DNA of 32,678 nt, taken from positions 1 through 32,678 of the forward strand of contig JAMDHS010000138.1 in NCBI GenBank assembly GCA_029717555.1. The letters are read 5' to 3'. The stretch's first letter is position 1. Each line of letters begins with the position of its first letter. This stretch comes from Peribolospora baueri. Its lineage: Eukaryota > Basidiomycota > Peribolosporomycetes > Peribolosporales > Peribolosporaceae. Shown piece by piece: positions 1 through 11,098 of this stretch. A program made the translations under genes and the position numbers. The notes below the pieces were generated by a model. It was not told the DNA's origin, did not search any database, and saw only the letters and a list, made by a program, of their open reading frames with translations.

Positions 1-50
<50 letters not shown>
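1..50. repeat. Poly-A homopolymer at the window edge
   Basis: Fifty consecutive A bases open the window. The neighbouring minus-strand gene would place poly-T, not poly-A, in its transcript here, so this is not that gene's tail. A contig-end artefact or the tail of an element lying further left are both possible. No other part of such an element is visible. Confidence 0.9.
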
Positions 51-53
<3 letters not shown>

Positions 54-90
54 GGGCGTTGGAAGACGGGAACGGGCGCTCTGCTTCCTA

Positions 91-114
91 CCCAACCAAC
101 CAACCAACCAACCA
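91..114. repeat. AACC tetranucleotide microsatellite
   Basis: A short run of about five to six AACC units lies just downstream of the stop codon of the minus-strand amidohydrolase gene. It is a plain simple repeat with no visible function. Confidence 0.85.
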
Positions 115-159
115 GATGAATAATAGCCCACGCCCACTCCAAAACACCGGCCCGGCCCG

Positions 160-3100
160 TCACACGCCTCCCCATCTCACTTTTCCGCCCACGATCGTCG
201 CCCGCACTTTTGCTCGCTTCACCTTGTCGGCATCGACCGTCATGATGTCGCGGTCGAGCACGACCAGGTCTGCTCGCTTGCCCCGCTCGAGCGACCCGGA
301 CACGCGCTCCTCAAACTGCGAGTAGGCGACGTCGAGCGTGAAGCCTCGCAACGCGTCCTTGCGGGACAGCGTTTCGTTGGCATACCTGTGTCGTCGAAAG
401 GAAGGAAGGAGGAAGGAGGAGCCACTCAGCAGCCGCCGTGTTGACACCGATCAGATTGTTCCCAACCACGCTTTGACTCGCTCACCATCCTCCAGGTCCG
501 TGCGGGCTCGTCCCGTCGGCGGCCAACCTCGTAATAGCGGCGTAGAAGCCCATGACCGGGTCCGGGTCCTCGACGGGGAAATCAGAGCCGAGCGCCACTC
601 GAGTGCCATGACTGCGAAAAGACCGAAAAAACCGGCGCGAGTCTTTGCTTGAATACTATACCCCTTGACAACTGCAAGTGCATACCCTCCCTCCATCTCA
701 CTCACTCGGCCAGACTTCTCCACGCGTAAGCGCCTTTCACCCGCTCTCGGCCTACTCGTGTCTCGGCGTACGCAAAGTCGCTGGTACCTAGATAAAGGGA
801 CGAGCGCAGTGAGAAACAGCGAGACCGACGTTCACCAGCTCGACGCCCCGCCCCCCCTCCCCCCTACTCACAGTGCGTAGGCTGCATGGAAGCGATCACT
901 CCGAGAGGGCCAATGCGCGCGATGTCTTCTTGACGCTGACGGACAAAAGTGTGGACAAGGTCGCTGCCTCAGAGCTGGTGCGCGGGTGTGGACGGCCGGC
1001 GGGCTCACTCCACCGGTAGCTCACCAAGACTTGAGCGTGTTCGACGCGCAGACGTATGTCGGCCCCTCGTTCGTCGTCAGCGGCCGACTGCAAAACTTGC
1101 TCGTACGCGTCTAGGACGAGGGCGTTTGCTCGATCGCCGATAGCATGAGTGGCGACTTGGAAGCCCTTGTGGAAACGGGCGGTTTCATAACACCACCGTC
1201 AATGCCACAGGCTCCACCCACGAGATTCTATGAAACACCAAGGTGGACCGCTCACCTTCTCGACCCACTTGCGGACGAGCGGCTCGATGGCCGCTGGTTC
1301 CATTAGTAGCAGGCCGCGCTCGTCGGGACGGTCTTATAAGAGAGTCTTCGTCACCACATCGGTTCCCCGCGTTGACTGCGATGACAACGGCCAGGGGACA
1401 AGTCTCTTACCTGAATAGCCTTCCCACATGGCGGCACCCCAGGAGCCCAAGGCTGATGGGGAATACCGACGACCGTCAGCTGCCTCTCCACCCCCGATGA
1501 GTTCAGCAGCAAATTTTTTTAAAAGCTTACCTCCGTCTAGCGGTCGAAACGTGAGAGAAAAGGGCGAGGAGAAAAGGGCGAGGAGAAAAGGGCGAGGGCG
1601 TGCCGGCGTCAGCGACAGCGTTTCGAAAGAAGAGAGCACAAAAGACGAAAAGCCGGGAGCGTGTCTCGACTCCCGATACCCGCACTGACCTGTAAACAGC
1701 TTCACCGTCCTGAACGTAAACTTTCCAGAGCCTGCCCCTTCGTCCGTGCCAAGGCCGACAACTTTTTCCATGCCATCTCCGCAATACTCATCTCGCTTCG
1801 GGCACGAGACGAACGCGTACACGTGCAGGGGCAGACCGCCATTGGTCGCCTTTCTGGGGACAGCCGCGCGAGAGGGATGCGGGCAAGGGCGTTTGTCAGG
1901 AGCAAGACAGGCGACAAGTCGACGACTGGTTGTACGTACGAGGTGTAGAATTCTATGGCGCTCAGCGAGGCTGCTGCGTCGCCTACGCTGACGATGCCCT
2001 TGGCCAGCAAGTCTTGCGAGGCTGCAGACAGGTAGGTGTTCATGTCCTCCTCCGTCCATAAGGGCATGGCTGCGACTGACGAACGAGCGTCGATATTGTG
2101 GCGAGCGATGATGTAGCTTGGTTGTCACCAGACTGCCTACGACCGCCGTTAGAAGGGGGACATGAAGCCCACTCACAAACGAGGTCCATGGCATTATCGA
2201 GTAGCACCCCTGTCGGCCTGCCCTCCTCGTCTCTCACGACCAGGCCTCCATCGACCTTACTGGGCAAAGGATGGAGCATGTCGAGGACATGCTCGTTGAT
2301 CCAGAGCGCATGGACGTCCACTCGGCGTAGAGAGATGGGCCGGTCGCGCAAGACGGGGTCGGAGGAGAGGTCAGCCTGCGAAGAGGCGATTCAGCGTTCG
2401 GGACGGATGGCAAAAAGTCAACCAACCACCACGGACACTCACAGCGCTGGGAAAGTCCGCGGGCGTCCACCTCGTCTGATCCCATCCCATGCCTTCCACC
2501 CATCGCGAAGGGTTGTCGCGGAGCTCAGGGTGGGACAAGACAAAGGTGCGAACGCGGGCGACCGCCTCTGTGCGGTCGAAGGGAAAGACAAATATGCTAA
2601 TGTCGGCCCTCGAAAAAACAAAAAGACGGCGCAGGACGACGGTGGACAACGGAAGAAGGGAACGTCCGTTGGACTCTCACCCTCCTTCGAAGCTGCGCCT
2701 GTGAGATCGACGACGGTCTTGCTCCACCCGTGTTCGAGGAGATGTCCGTGCGCGTCCTGAAAGCCGGGGTATATCGCCCATCCATCTCTTAGCTTCCTCC
2801 TCCTCAACTTCCCCCTTCCGCCCTTCTCCCTCCACCTCCCTTTCACTTCCATCCAACTCCCGACGTCGTCCACTAGACCGTCCCGGACGAGTACGCAGTC
2901 GACGACGTCGGGCACGTCCGTGGTCGGCGAAACGGTCCACGTGGCATTGTTGGTGCACAGAGCATACGCCGAGGGGAGTTGAGCGGTGGGACGGCGAGAG
3001 AGGAGGAGGACGAGGAATAGGGAGAGGGACGTGAAGACGGTGAGCAAGCGGGGAGAAGCGAACGGAGAGCGCACGCCGAACGACGGCTGGTCGTCCGGGA

Positions 3101-3194
3101 CAACGGACCCGCGCTTCTTTTCCGAGCTTCCTCCCTTGGAAGCTTGTGAGCGGTGCAGTCTGGCCTGGCGACGGCGGAGCGTCGCTTGGAACAT
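160..3194 (-). CDS. Amidohydrolase family 3 (YtcJ-like) protein, membrane-anchored
   Basis: Exons on the minus strand: 160-385, 486-611, 706-787, 872-935, 1025-1165, 1256-1332, 1411-1452, 1531-1536, 1690-1853, 1940-2075, 2177-2375, 2443-2567, 2681-3194, giving 633 residues. A hydrophobic segment at about residues 50-65 after a basic N-terminus looks like a signal anchor. The amidohydrolase-3 signature is complete: PGFQDAHGHLLEHG (H149, H151), GWDQTRW, LFTDGALGSWG, THAIGD (H428), EHAQ (H464) and LGSDFPVEDP (D527). These residues are the expected metal ligands of a TIM-barrel hydrolase acting on C-N bonds; the substrate cannot be told. The C-terminus ends in the usual strand with RADLVVLDRD. 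Every junction is GT-AG and in phase. The start is the first ATG of the open frame, upstream of the anchor. Exon 6, counted from the 5' end, is only 6 nt long. Confidence 0.9.
1531..1536 (-). other. Six-nucleotide microexon of the amidohydrolase gene
   Basis: On the minus strand the hexamer ACGGAG is flanked by CTAG upstream and GTAAGC downstream. With the flanking phase-1 exons it gives Asp380-Gly381 and the first base of Ala382, restoring the family motif TDGALGSW. Direct joining of the flanking exons keeps the frame but loses Asp-Gly. The match to the family motif makes the call convincing, but no transcript is available here. Confidence 0.8.
1555..1596. repeat. Three tandem copies of a 14-nt repeat inside an intron
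   Basis: The unit GAGAAAAGGGCGAG occurs three times without change. On the coding (minus) strand it reads as the pyrimidine-rich CTCGCCCTTTTCTC and ends about 17 nt before the AG acceptor of the 6-nt exon. It therefore forms most of an extended pyrimidine tract for that acceptor. Confidence 0.9.
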
Positions 3195-4815
3195 GCCCCC
3201 GGTGTTTTTGAGATGCGAGCGAGAAGCGGCCAACTTGGACGACCGTATGTAATGATATCAGATGCGCCAAGATCGTTCTAGCAAAGCCCCGATCAATGCG
3301 GCGAGGGCGGACTCGGTCCAGGTACCGCGTCCGCCCCGTTGTCTCACCAGTGCTCGATCCCTCGTTCCATTCGCTGGCTAGTGCTATGTACTGCGGATCA
3401 ACTACGAAACAGAAGACGGCGTTTGGGCGAGAGTCTGGCCAGCCAGCGCCATGTCCATCCTTCCTTTTCCATTTGCCAACGGTGTCCTCCGTTCATAGAG
3501 ATGGCGTTTCGGCTGTCGGACCTCCCGCTTTACGGTCGCCTCTTGCACGCCCTCGGTCCGAGGTGCCGAACCCAACGTACCTCTGTACGAGTTTCGGACA
3601 CTCGCGCTCTTGCCGGCTCTCTCGGCTCCAACGGCGGGCCATCCTGCCATGATGCTCTCGCCGCCGCTACGCTACGCTCGCGGCGAAGGAAGAGTGACGA
3701 CGAACCGCCGGATATAGACCCGTTGTCGCGGCCGTGCATGGATGATGGTCCACGCCATGCGGTCGAACCAGCGTCTGGCGCAAATGCCATAAAGCCGCTC
3801 GCCGGCAGGACCGGCGCCTTTGATATCATCTTCGCGTGTGCGTGTCAAAGGCTAGCCAGCCCTTCCTTCGCGCCTGTCCAGCGCCTTCCTTCTAGCCTCG
3901 TCCATCGTCCATCTCGTGCGTTTCCTGTGTTTGTCATGCCGCCGTGCCGTCGTCGTTGCCCCTGCAATGAAGAAGGACTGAACGCTGGTGGCGGTGTGGC
4001 GGACGAGTTCTGGGGTGTGTTTGGGACGCGAGAATCTTCTGTGCGACACACACAGGAACGCAGAACGGGCACAGGGGCGCAGAGCAGAACGGGCGAACAT
4101 GGCCGCCAAGCACAAAGCGGGGGCCGAGAGCAAGAAGCTGCAGCCACTTCGGTAGCGGACCTGTCTCAGTAGGCAGGCAAGGCAGTCTATCCGTAATTTC
4201 CCGCTTTTTTCGCGCGCTTTTTCGTCTCCAGTTCCCAGTTCCCAGCGAGGCCGAGGCGAGGCCGCACATGAGTTATGCTATGCAAGTCGGTTCGGCCTTG
4301 AGGGGCCGACACGAATGCGATGCGAATGCGATGCGAATGCGAATGCAATTGTGACTGCGATCGTCTCGGCGTGTGCATTGCGTCGGGTATAGTCTAGTCA
4401 GTCGAGTGGCCGTATCGTATCCTACCGCTCGCTCGTCTGATCTTATCTCCCGAACGCGTCTCACCTTTTCCCGCCCTTCTCGCTCCTTATTTGTTTTCTC
4501 AAACGTCCCCGCTCGCGCTTCAGGCTTAGGAGAGCGTGGCGATCAGCTGCGACCCGCGTGTGCGGCTCGCCTCGCCGTCCGTCCGTGCTGACGATCGCCA
4601 AGCTAGTGCAGCTAGTGCGTCCCGCTCGCTGCTTGGCGGGGCGGGAATGTTCTGGCGGGCAGTCAGTCTGTCAATCAATCAGTCGACTGCGACGTTGCCA
4701 CCCACCTCTTCGGGACGACGCTTGGTAGCTCGGCAAAACATCCCTCCCTCCATCCTCGCCATGCCTCGCCACGCTTGGCCGTGCCGCCTTCGTGTCTCTC
4801 CTCCTTCGTACTTTC
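3195..4815. other. Divergent intergenic region, no supported gene
   Basis: This stretch separates the minus-strand amidohydrolase from the plus-strand DUF6534 gene and should hold both promoters. Open frames occur on both strands (for example about 3339-4172 on the plus strand), but they lack an ATG start, recognisable domains or a splice pattern. I treat them as chance. Confidence 0.6.
4312..4346. repeat. 11-nt tandem repeat
   Basis: Two exact copies of CGAATGCGATG are followed by a diverged third. The array sits in the region upstream of the DUF6534 gene. No function is evident. Confidence 0.8.
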
Positions 4816-7141
4816 ATGCCGTCTCGTCGCCGGCCGTGTAGGCCCGCGCACATGTATGTGCACATACATATACCAGCTCCCTCTCAGACCGCCGGCATGG
4901 CCCCGTCCATGGGAACCCCCTCCTCGTTTCGCCGCCCGCCCGCACCGGACCCAGCCGTCCCTCGCGAAGCCACTCGGAGCAGCTTCGAGTTAAGACGCCT
5001 GGGCCGACAGTGAGTTGTCTTTCGTTCGTTCGGTGTTTTTGTCTTGTTCTCGTCCACGTACGCAAAGCGTTCGTCTGAAAAAAATCGCTCGTCAGTGTCC
5101 CTCTCTGTACAGGGAACGCTCGGGCCACTTGCCCTGGGTGCTTGGCTAAACGTCTGGCTCCAGGGCTTCCACTTCATGCAGGTCTACGTTTACTTTCGCC
5201 GCTTTCCTAACGACAGGCTCATCATTCGCCTCCTCGTCACCACCATCCTTGTCTGCGATGCCGCCAACTCGATCCTCACCTGCGACTTTGTTTACAACTA
5301 CGCCGTCGCCCATTTCGGTGAGTCCAGCGGTAGCGTACACCTCGCGCGGGGAGAGGCTCGCTGACGGTGACCCTCTGCTACCCTTGCGGCCCCGGCCGTG
5401 TCCGCCCGCCCGCCGTCGCAGGGGACCTCGACTATCTCTCGCGTTCTACGCCTTCGTTCATGGCGGCATACTGCCTCAACGGATTCGTGCGTCCTGCTTC
5501 CCCTTCTCCGCCCTTTGTGTTTAGGTGACTGGGATTGGGAAGACACGCCGGCTCGCAGGTGAGGCTGACTGACATGCCCGCCCTCGCCCTCGCGACATAC
5601 CCCCAGATCTCCGCCCTCACCCAGGTCTTCTTCGGCTGGCGCGTCATGAGGTTGTCGCACTCTCGGATTCTCGGCTACCTCATTTGGACCCTTGCGGCGG
5701 TCTCTTTCGGTGAGAGGAGAGCCTTGTTCCCAGTCCATTTGCTTTTCCTCTTCCTCTAGCAGAGCGAGAAACTTCCGGAATCACAAATGCTTATGCCTTT
5801 TTCTTTCGGCTCTGCAATTCCACCCAGTGGGCAACGTCGGTGCTACCATAGCCGATTCTAGACTTCGGCACGTTAGTAAAAAAAAGCTCTTCTCCTTCTT
5901 CGTTCTATTCGGTCCATCGCCCTCGGCCGTCCTTCGAGCGACCGAGGTGCAGCATGCGGTCGGTGGCGTATGTTTCATGTCGTCATCTTCGATGATTCTT
6001 GTTTTCCCCCCACAGTTCTCCGACTTTGATAAATTCGCATTCATGATCATCCTCTGGCTTGCCAGCGGCCTCTGCACTGACCTCGTCATCACCGGTTCGC
6101 TCGTCTGGTACCTTGCGAGGAGCAGGACCGGCTTTCTCGTGACGGATGAGTGAGCATCACCAGCATCGCTTCCTCACCATCGTTGCACTGCTCCGCGGAA
6201 GATGGATGGAACGCTCACCTCTTCCTCTCCTTCTTCCGTCCCTTCGCTGCTTTCCCCTCGCGTGCAGCGTACTCACCCGCCTCATCAGGCTGTCTGTGCA
6301 GACTGGACTCTTAACCACTTCCATCACCCTTGTCGAGTGAGTTTCAGAGCCGTCCGTTGATTTGTGCGCGCGAAAACAAAAAAAAAAATCTCACACGCCG
6401 CCGCCGTGTCGCACTGCATGTAGTCTCATCACCCTCGGGACGGTCCAGAACAACCTCCACCTCGTGAGTGAGCCGGTTGGGCCCTCGGCTGTTGCGCCCT
6501 CGCATTCATCTTGCTGTCCACGACTCATTTCGTTATCGTCTCATGCCCCCTTCTCTTTCCGTGGCCAGTTGTTCAACATTCCGCTTTGCAAGCTCTACGC
6601 CAACTCGCTCATGTCTACTCTCAACGCCCGTTCTGGAGGATGGTCCAGCGGCATGTCTGACCAGGAGGACGAGACGTCGGCTCGGACTCGACGCAAGTCC
6701 AACCGAACCAACTTCCACCTCTCGTCTACCGGTTACCCGCGCGGCGGGCAGAGCTTTGGACTGACGAGCCGAAGAGACGCCGTAGAACGGCTGGGCCCCA
6801 ACCTCGAGGGGGGCATCACGATCATGGAGACGGCGGTGGTGCACTCGTCGAGGATAAATGGGATGAGCGACCAGAAAGCCGTCGAGTGTGGCTCGGCGCT
6901 CGGCAGTCCCACCGAACCGACCGTGGTGTTGGACAACGGCAACGGCAACGGCGGCGGCGGCAGCGGCGGCGGGACGGGCGAGGACGAACATAACAGCACG
7001 GCGGCCAGCAGCCAATACAACATTGACGGCTACAGCCAGGTCGACGGCGAATCCTCCAGCCCGTTCTACGCCACCAACCAGTTTCCAAGGTTGATGAGCG
7101 ACGGTTCGTCTGGACGACGGTCTCGACATACGAACCGCTGA
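4816..7141 (+). CDS. DUF6534-type seven-helix membrane protein
   Basis: The well-supported exons are 5113-5317, 5422-5486, 5607-5709, 5828-5871, 6016-6149, 6268-6336, 6424-6463 and 6569-7141, coding 410 residues. They show about seven hydrophobic helices. The order matches the basidiomycete DUF6534 family: GTLGPLALGAW, then FRRFPNDRL after the first helix, TQVFFGWRVMRLS in the middle, TGLLTTSITLVE and finally FNIPLCKLYANSLMSTLNAR. A cytosolic tail follows, rich in Ser, Gly and Asn. The function of the family is unknown. The 5' end is uncertain. The obvious ATG at 4897 ends at a GTGAGT donor (5010) one base out of phase with exon 5113. A phase-consistent GT-AG model uses 4816-4837 and 4888-5009, giving 458 residues in total, but it needs a weak GTAGGC donor and a 50-nt intron. 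Confidence 0.78.
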
Positions 7142-8364
7142 CGCCGCTGTCACGCGCTTCCGTCCGTCCATATCACGGCGCTGGCACGTCTGCAGCGAAA
7201 ATGGTGGCTAGATGTAGCCGATTTCCTTCCTTTTTCCTCTCGTTTGACGATTCGCAAGGCCGACGTATCGTATCGCTCCTTACTATTATTGCATCATCGC
7301 AAGCTATCCTTTCTTCCCGTTTTGAGACACATACCCACTTCCCCTCTTCGGACTTTTCTTGGCGTTCCTCACTCAATCTGTCCGGTCTTGTGGCATGCAA
7401 CTTTCGGTGCATGGCCTGCGTGGTCGTCTTCTGCGGGAAGTGCAATATGAAACCACGGCTTTTCGTGGACCGCCGCTTCGCATGGTCCGATCATCGCTGA
7501 AGGAGGAGGTAGGTAGGTTGGCCCACACGCTACGCTACCCCCGAGATCGATTTTCCAACCGTGCCCATGCACCTCTCGGTATCGAGAGACGGCTCTCACC
7601 ATGCCTGCGACAGTGCGCTGGGCTGAACGTGTCGACGCGTTCGCGCCGCCCATGCCACGCTTGCAAGTTTCAGAGCGCTTGCTGCCGTAAGTGGTCGGTC
7701 GTCTTAAACCCCTCTTCCCTCCGAGTCGAGTCGAGTAGACTGGGCGTTGGGCGTCGGGCCACGTCGACTAACTAACAAAGTGCGACATGTAGAGCATGTA
7801 TGCACATAGCAGCCCCACAGGAGTTGGTGAGCAACGGTGCTAGCAGAGTGTCGAGCGCCCTTACGCTGCGGGTCCTCCCAAAGCAAAGAAAGTACAGAAC
7901 TGGCGAGCGAGCACAGACAGGACGCGCGCGAGTAGGACATGATCGACCTTTCCTAATTTCCGTACGACCTAACAGAGCGGACCTACGGACGCGCTTGGTC
8001 CAGAGCCAACGGTCCAAAGTCGCATGAGAACAAGAAGAAGGTAGGTGGGTGAGGTGGAGGGAAGACACTTGAAATAAGGAGGAATCGCGACCGTTGCGGC
8101 CGACCGGAGAACCTTGCGTGAAGATGATCATGACAGAGCCAGTCCGGCCCGCCCGCCTTTCTTCTCTTTACGTTGGGCCCAACACAAATAGGCCCGATGG
8201 CCGAAACTGCTCACTTTTCGTATGCGGAAGGGGGGGGGTGGGTTACGGTTACAACAACATGGTCTTTCGAAAGACTCGAGCAAAGCACTATGGGAGACAT
8301 CGGCAGGACCAGGCGAACGGGGACGGAGAACGGACAGAGAGGTGTTACGTCTTTTGAGCTCCCC
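7142..8364. other. Convergent intergenic region, no supported gene
   Basis: This 1.2-kb stretch lies between the 3' ends of the DUF6534 gene (plus) and the ferric reductase gene (minus). I see no domain, splice pattern or RNA gene in it. It should contain both 3' untranslated regions. Confidence 0.6.
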
Positions 8365-11098
8365 TCACCACCCAAACCGCTCATTGACGAGGTACACCTC
8401 TGCCAAGCCCCGTCTCCTCCCGGTCAACAGCTCGAGATTGAGTCTGGCCACCTTGTTGGCCACGTCGTGTGCAAAGTCTTCTGGGCCGCAGCTGGCAACC
8501 GCCACCGTCGTCTTCGTCTCGCCGCCTCCGGAAGAGTCGGCCTCGGCGACGAACCGGTCGAGTAAGGAAGGTAAATTCGGTCGACCTCGGAGCATCCGCC
8601 AAGGACCGGCTTCGTCAAAGCCGAGAGCCCGCAAGCCGCCGACGATGAGCGGACAAGCATCCTCGACGGCCGCCGCCTCCTTCGCTGCCGGGTCACGGAA
8701 CGGCTGCGAAGATTTGGGAGTGTGGGCACCAGAGCTAGGGCCTTCCGCCCTCTCGAGGTCATTGTCGTCTTCGTCGTCCTTTTTGTCGCTGCGGCCTCCG
8801 TCCTCCTCTGTTGACTCCGTCTTCACGCTTTCAGCGCCCCCTCTGTGGCCCCTTTCCAGGAAGGTGGCGCCAGTCTGTAATGAGGTGGCGTGGGCGGTCG
8901 GCCACGATGAAGAGACGGGCTCTCCTTCTCCGTCGCCTGTGACATGAAATGAGACGGACAGCGTGCCAGGTGGAGCGAGGTGGACCGCCGTGCGGAGAAA
9001 GTCGGCCACGGCGAAGATGGACTCTGGGCAGGGAGAAGAGGACCGATTTAGCTTCGGAAGCCTCGTTCGACGGGCGGTTGAAAGCAATCAATGGCTCACC
9101 CGCTCTCCTGACAGCCCAAACAAAACAAATAGACTTTGTGACGCCTGTCCCATCCCTGATGCGCCTGACCGCGTCGAGCAAGACGCTCACACCAAACGTC
9201 GCGCCTGAGCCGCCAACGCAGATGGCCACACACTCGTACATGGCCAAGCTTGCGCAGCCGCCGTAAGGGCCGTCGAAGAGGGCCGGCACCGTTTTCGCCC
9301 CAGCCGTACGAGACGCGAGCTTGTGCAAGCGCTGAGTGAAGCCGCTGCGGGTCCTTGCAACGAGCACGAGGCGGTTGTAGGCGAAGTGCTCATCAGGGCT
9401 GGGCAGGGTGACGACGGTGAACGGGTGGCTCTGGAGCGGGTTGATCGTTGGCAGGCGCACGAACACGTGTTGACCCGCCTCCCACCTTGCTGGCGTGACC
9501 AGCGTAAGGCGGGTAAAGTCGCCGGGAAAAGGCTCGATGAGGGCGCGGGAGAGGGAGAAGAAGTCATTTGTGTACGCTTGATAGGCCAAGCGCAGGAAAA
9601 CTGACGCGCCGTACAGCCCAGCGGCCGAGGCAAGGAAATTCCAAGCTGCAAGCCAAGATTCGAAGTATAAGCACGAAATGAGATGTTGAAAGGGGCGGAT
9701 TTCAGTCCACTTATGCCGTCGCGGACCATACCCACAGGTTAAAATGTTCTCGCAATGGATGAACAAGTACGCCAGGAAGACCTGTGAGTCCAAGCATGGA
9801 TGTGATAGAGCCAACTGACGATAAGCGGCGCCCGTACATTGCGCGGTCACGGCGGATCACTCACAACGGCGACGACAATGTGATGCACAACAAAGAACTC
9901 GTAGGAGAGGCTGCGAAGGTCTGCGAAGCTAGAAAAGACGAGCCAGAAGAGACAGGCGAAAGCGATCGTACCCGTCTTGAAAATGTTATCGGAGTAATAG
10001 CTGCCATTGCCACGGGCGAGGTGAAGGGGACGGAGTGAGCATGCCGAACGGGAAGGCGTCAGGCGAGTGAAGGGAGAAAGAATTGGATGAACGGGGGGAA
10101 GGGAGGGGGAAGCTCAAGTGCTCACTATTGATTCAGCATGCTAGCGCCACCGTAGTTCATGGGCATAACGATGAACGGCACGGTGTGTATGGTGGCGAAG
10201 AAAAGCATAATGCGCGCTCCCCACTGGTGGTATACCTGCGTACGTCAGGAACATGAAAGAACAAGAATGAGAACGCACTGTTGGTCGTTCCGTCGGAGTG
10301 TCGCATTGGACAGCTCTTTCCCTTCTCCGCCCGAGGTGCGACTGCAATCTACCTTCGGTTCGACTGTCCATTAAACTCACCTGCAGCCTCTCGTGTCCCA
10401 ATCCAGTGAGCAGGCTAACAAAGTTGACCTTGCTAGATAGCGCAAAGCTGAACGGCACCATGCCCAACGCCATCCAGCCGGCCCTCAAGGCGAGGGGAGG
10501 GGAGCCGCTCATCTCTAGCGGTCGGTAGTACGGCTTGACGGAGAAGGCCCAGGCGACGAAAGTGACGAAGAAGGCCAAGATGAGCAGGGAGGGGCCGACG
10601 GCGGGAAAGCGCAAGGTTGGGAGAAGCCACAAAGGTAGGTGCGACCGAAGAGCGGAGGCGCGCCGGTGGTCCTTGGCAGGAGGGCCGCTGCCACGGTCGC
10701 CTTTGGCGAGAGAAAGCGTACGAGGCTGACGGTAACCGACCGAGCGAAGCAGGGCAGACAAATGGCGCAGGCCGGGTACAGAGAGGGCGGCCGCTCCTTT
10801 TCGCGGGAAGGCTCGCCGCGTTTGATGAATCAGATTGGCGACAGCAAACAGTCCGATAACAGCCACCGCAAAGTAGCACACGCCTGGGGAGAAATGGAGA
10901 GAGCCGGGCGGTGGGGAGTGATAGGTTTTCCGGTCATCCGTCTGTCAAGTTGGAACAAGCAGCCTCGAGTCACTCACCTCTGGCGTACTTAGCTTGCCCA
11001 TCCCAAGGGTCCGCCATCATGCCGTCCATGAGGCTCATCCTCGTCAACAGGGGCTGCCCGTCATGGTTAACGTCGTTGAGGCGCATGATTTCGTCCAT
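8365..11098 (-). CDS. Ferric reductase-like transmembrane oxidoreductase (FRE/NOX family)
   Basis: Exons on the minus strand: 8365-9023, 9100-9645, 9736-9781, 9865-10000, 10126-10235, 10381-10883, 10978-11098, giving 706 residues. The family moves electrons from NADPH through FAD and two haems across a membrane, usually to Fe(III) or Cu(II). About seven helices precede the reductase domain. The haem ligand pairs are clear: H211 and H225 (VYHQWGARI, TIHTVPF), and H285 and H299 (EFFVVHH, FIHCEN), each pair 14 residues apart. The FAD motif HPFTVVT is at about 379, the nucleotide-binding GGSGATFG at about 450 and the terminal CGP at about 666. The NAD domain carries a low-complexity acidic insert of about 100 residues after SFHVTGDGEG. 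No cleaved signal peptide is obvious at the N-terminus. Metal specificity cannot be read from the sequence. Confidence 0.9.

Noticed and set aside
3339-4172. A 277-codon plus-strand open frame between the amidohydrolase and DUF6534 genes
   Set aside because: It does not begin with ATG, has Arg/Ser-rich composition typical of GC-rich noncoding DNA, overlaps equally long open frames on the other strand and shows no domain.
5487-5606. A possible extra 34-nt exon inside an intron of the DUF6534 gene (AG at 5524 and GT at 5559)
   Set aside because: Its inclusion would break the frame, and direct joining of 5486 to 5607 gives the expected continuous helix and family motif.
7142-8364. A search for tRNA or other RNA genes in the convergent intergenic region
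   Set aside because: No tRNA T-arm motif with a matching acceptor stem was found by eye, and nothing else supports an RNA gene.
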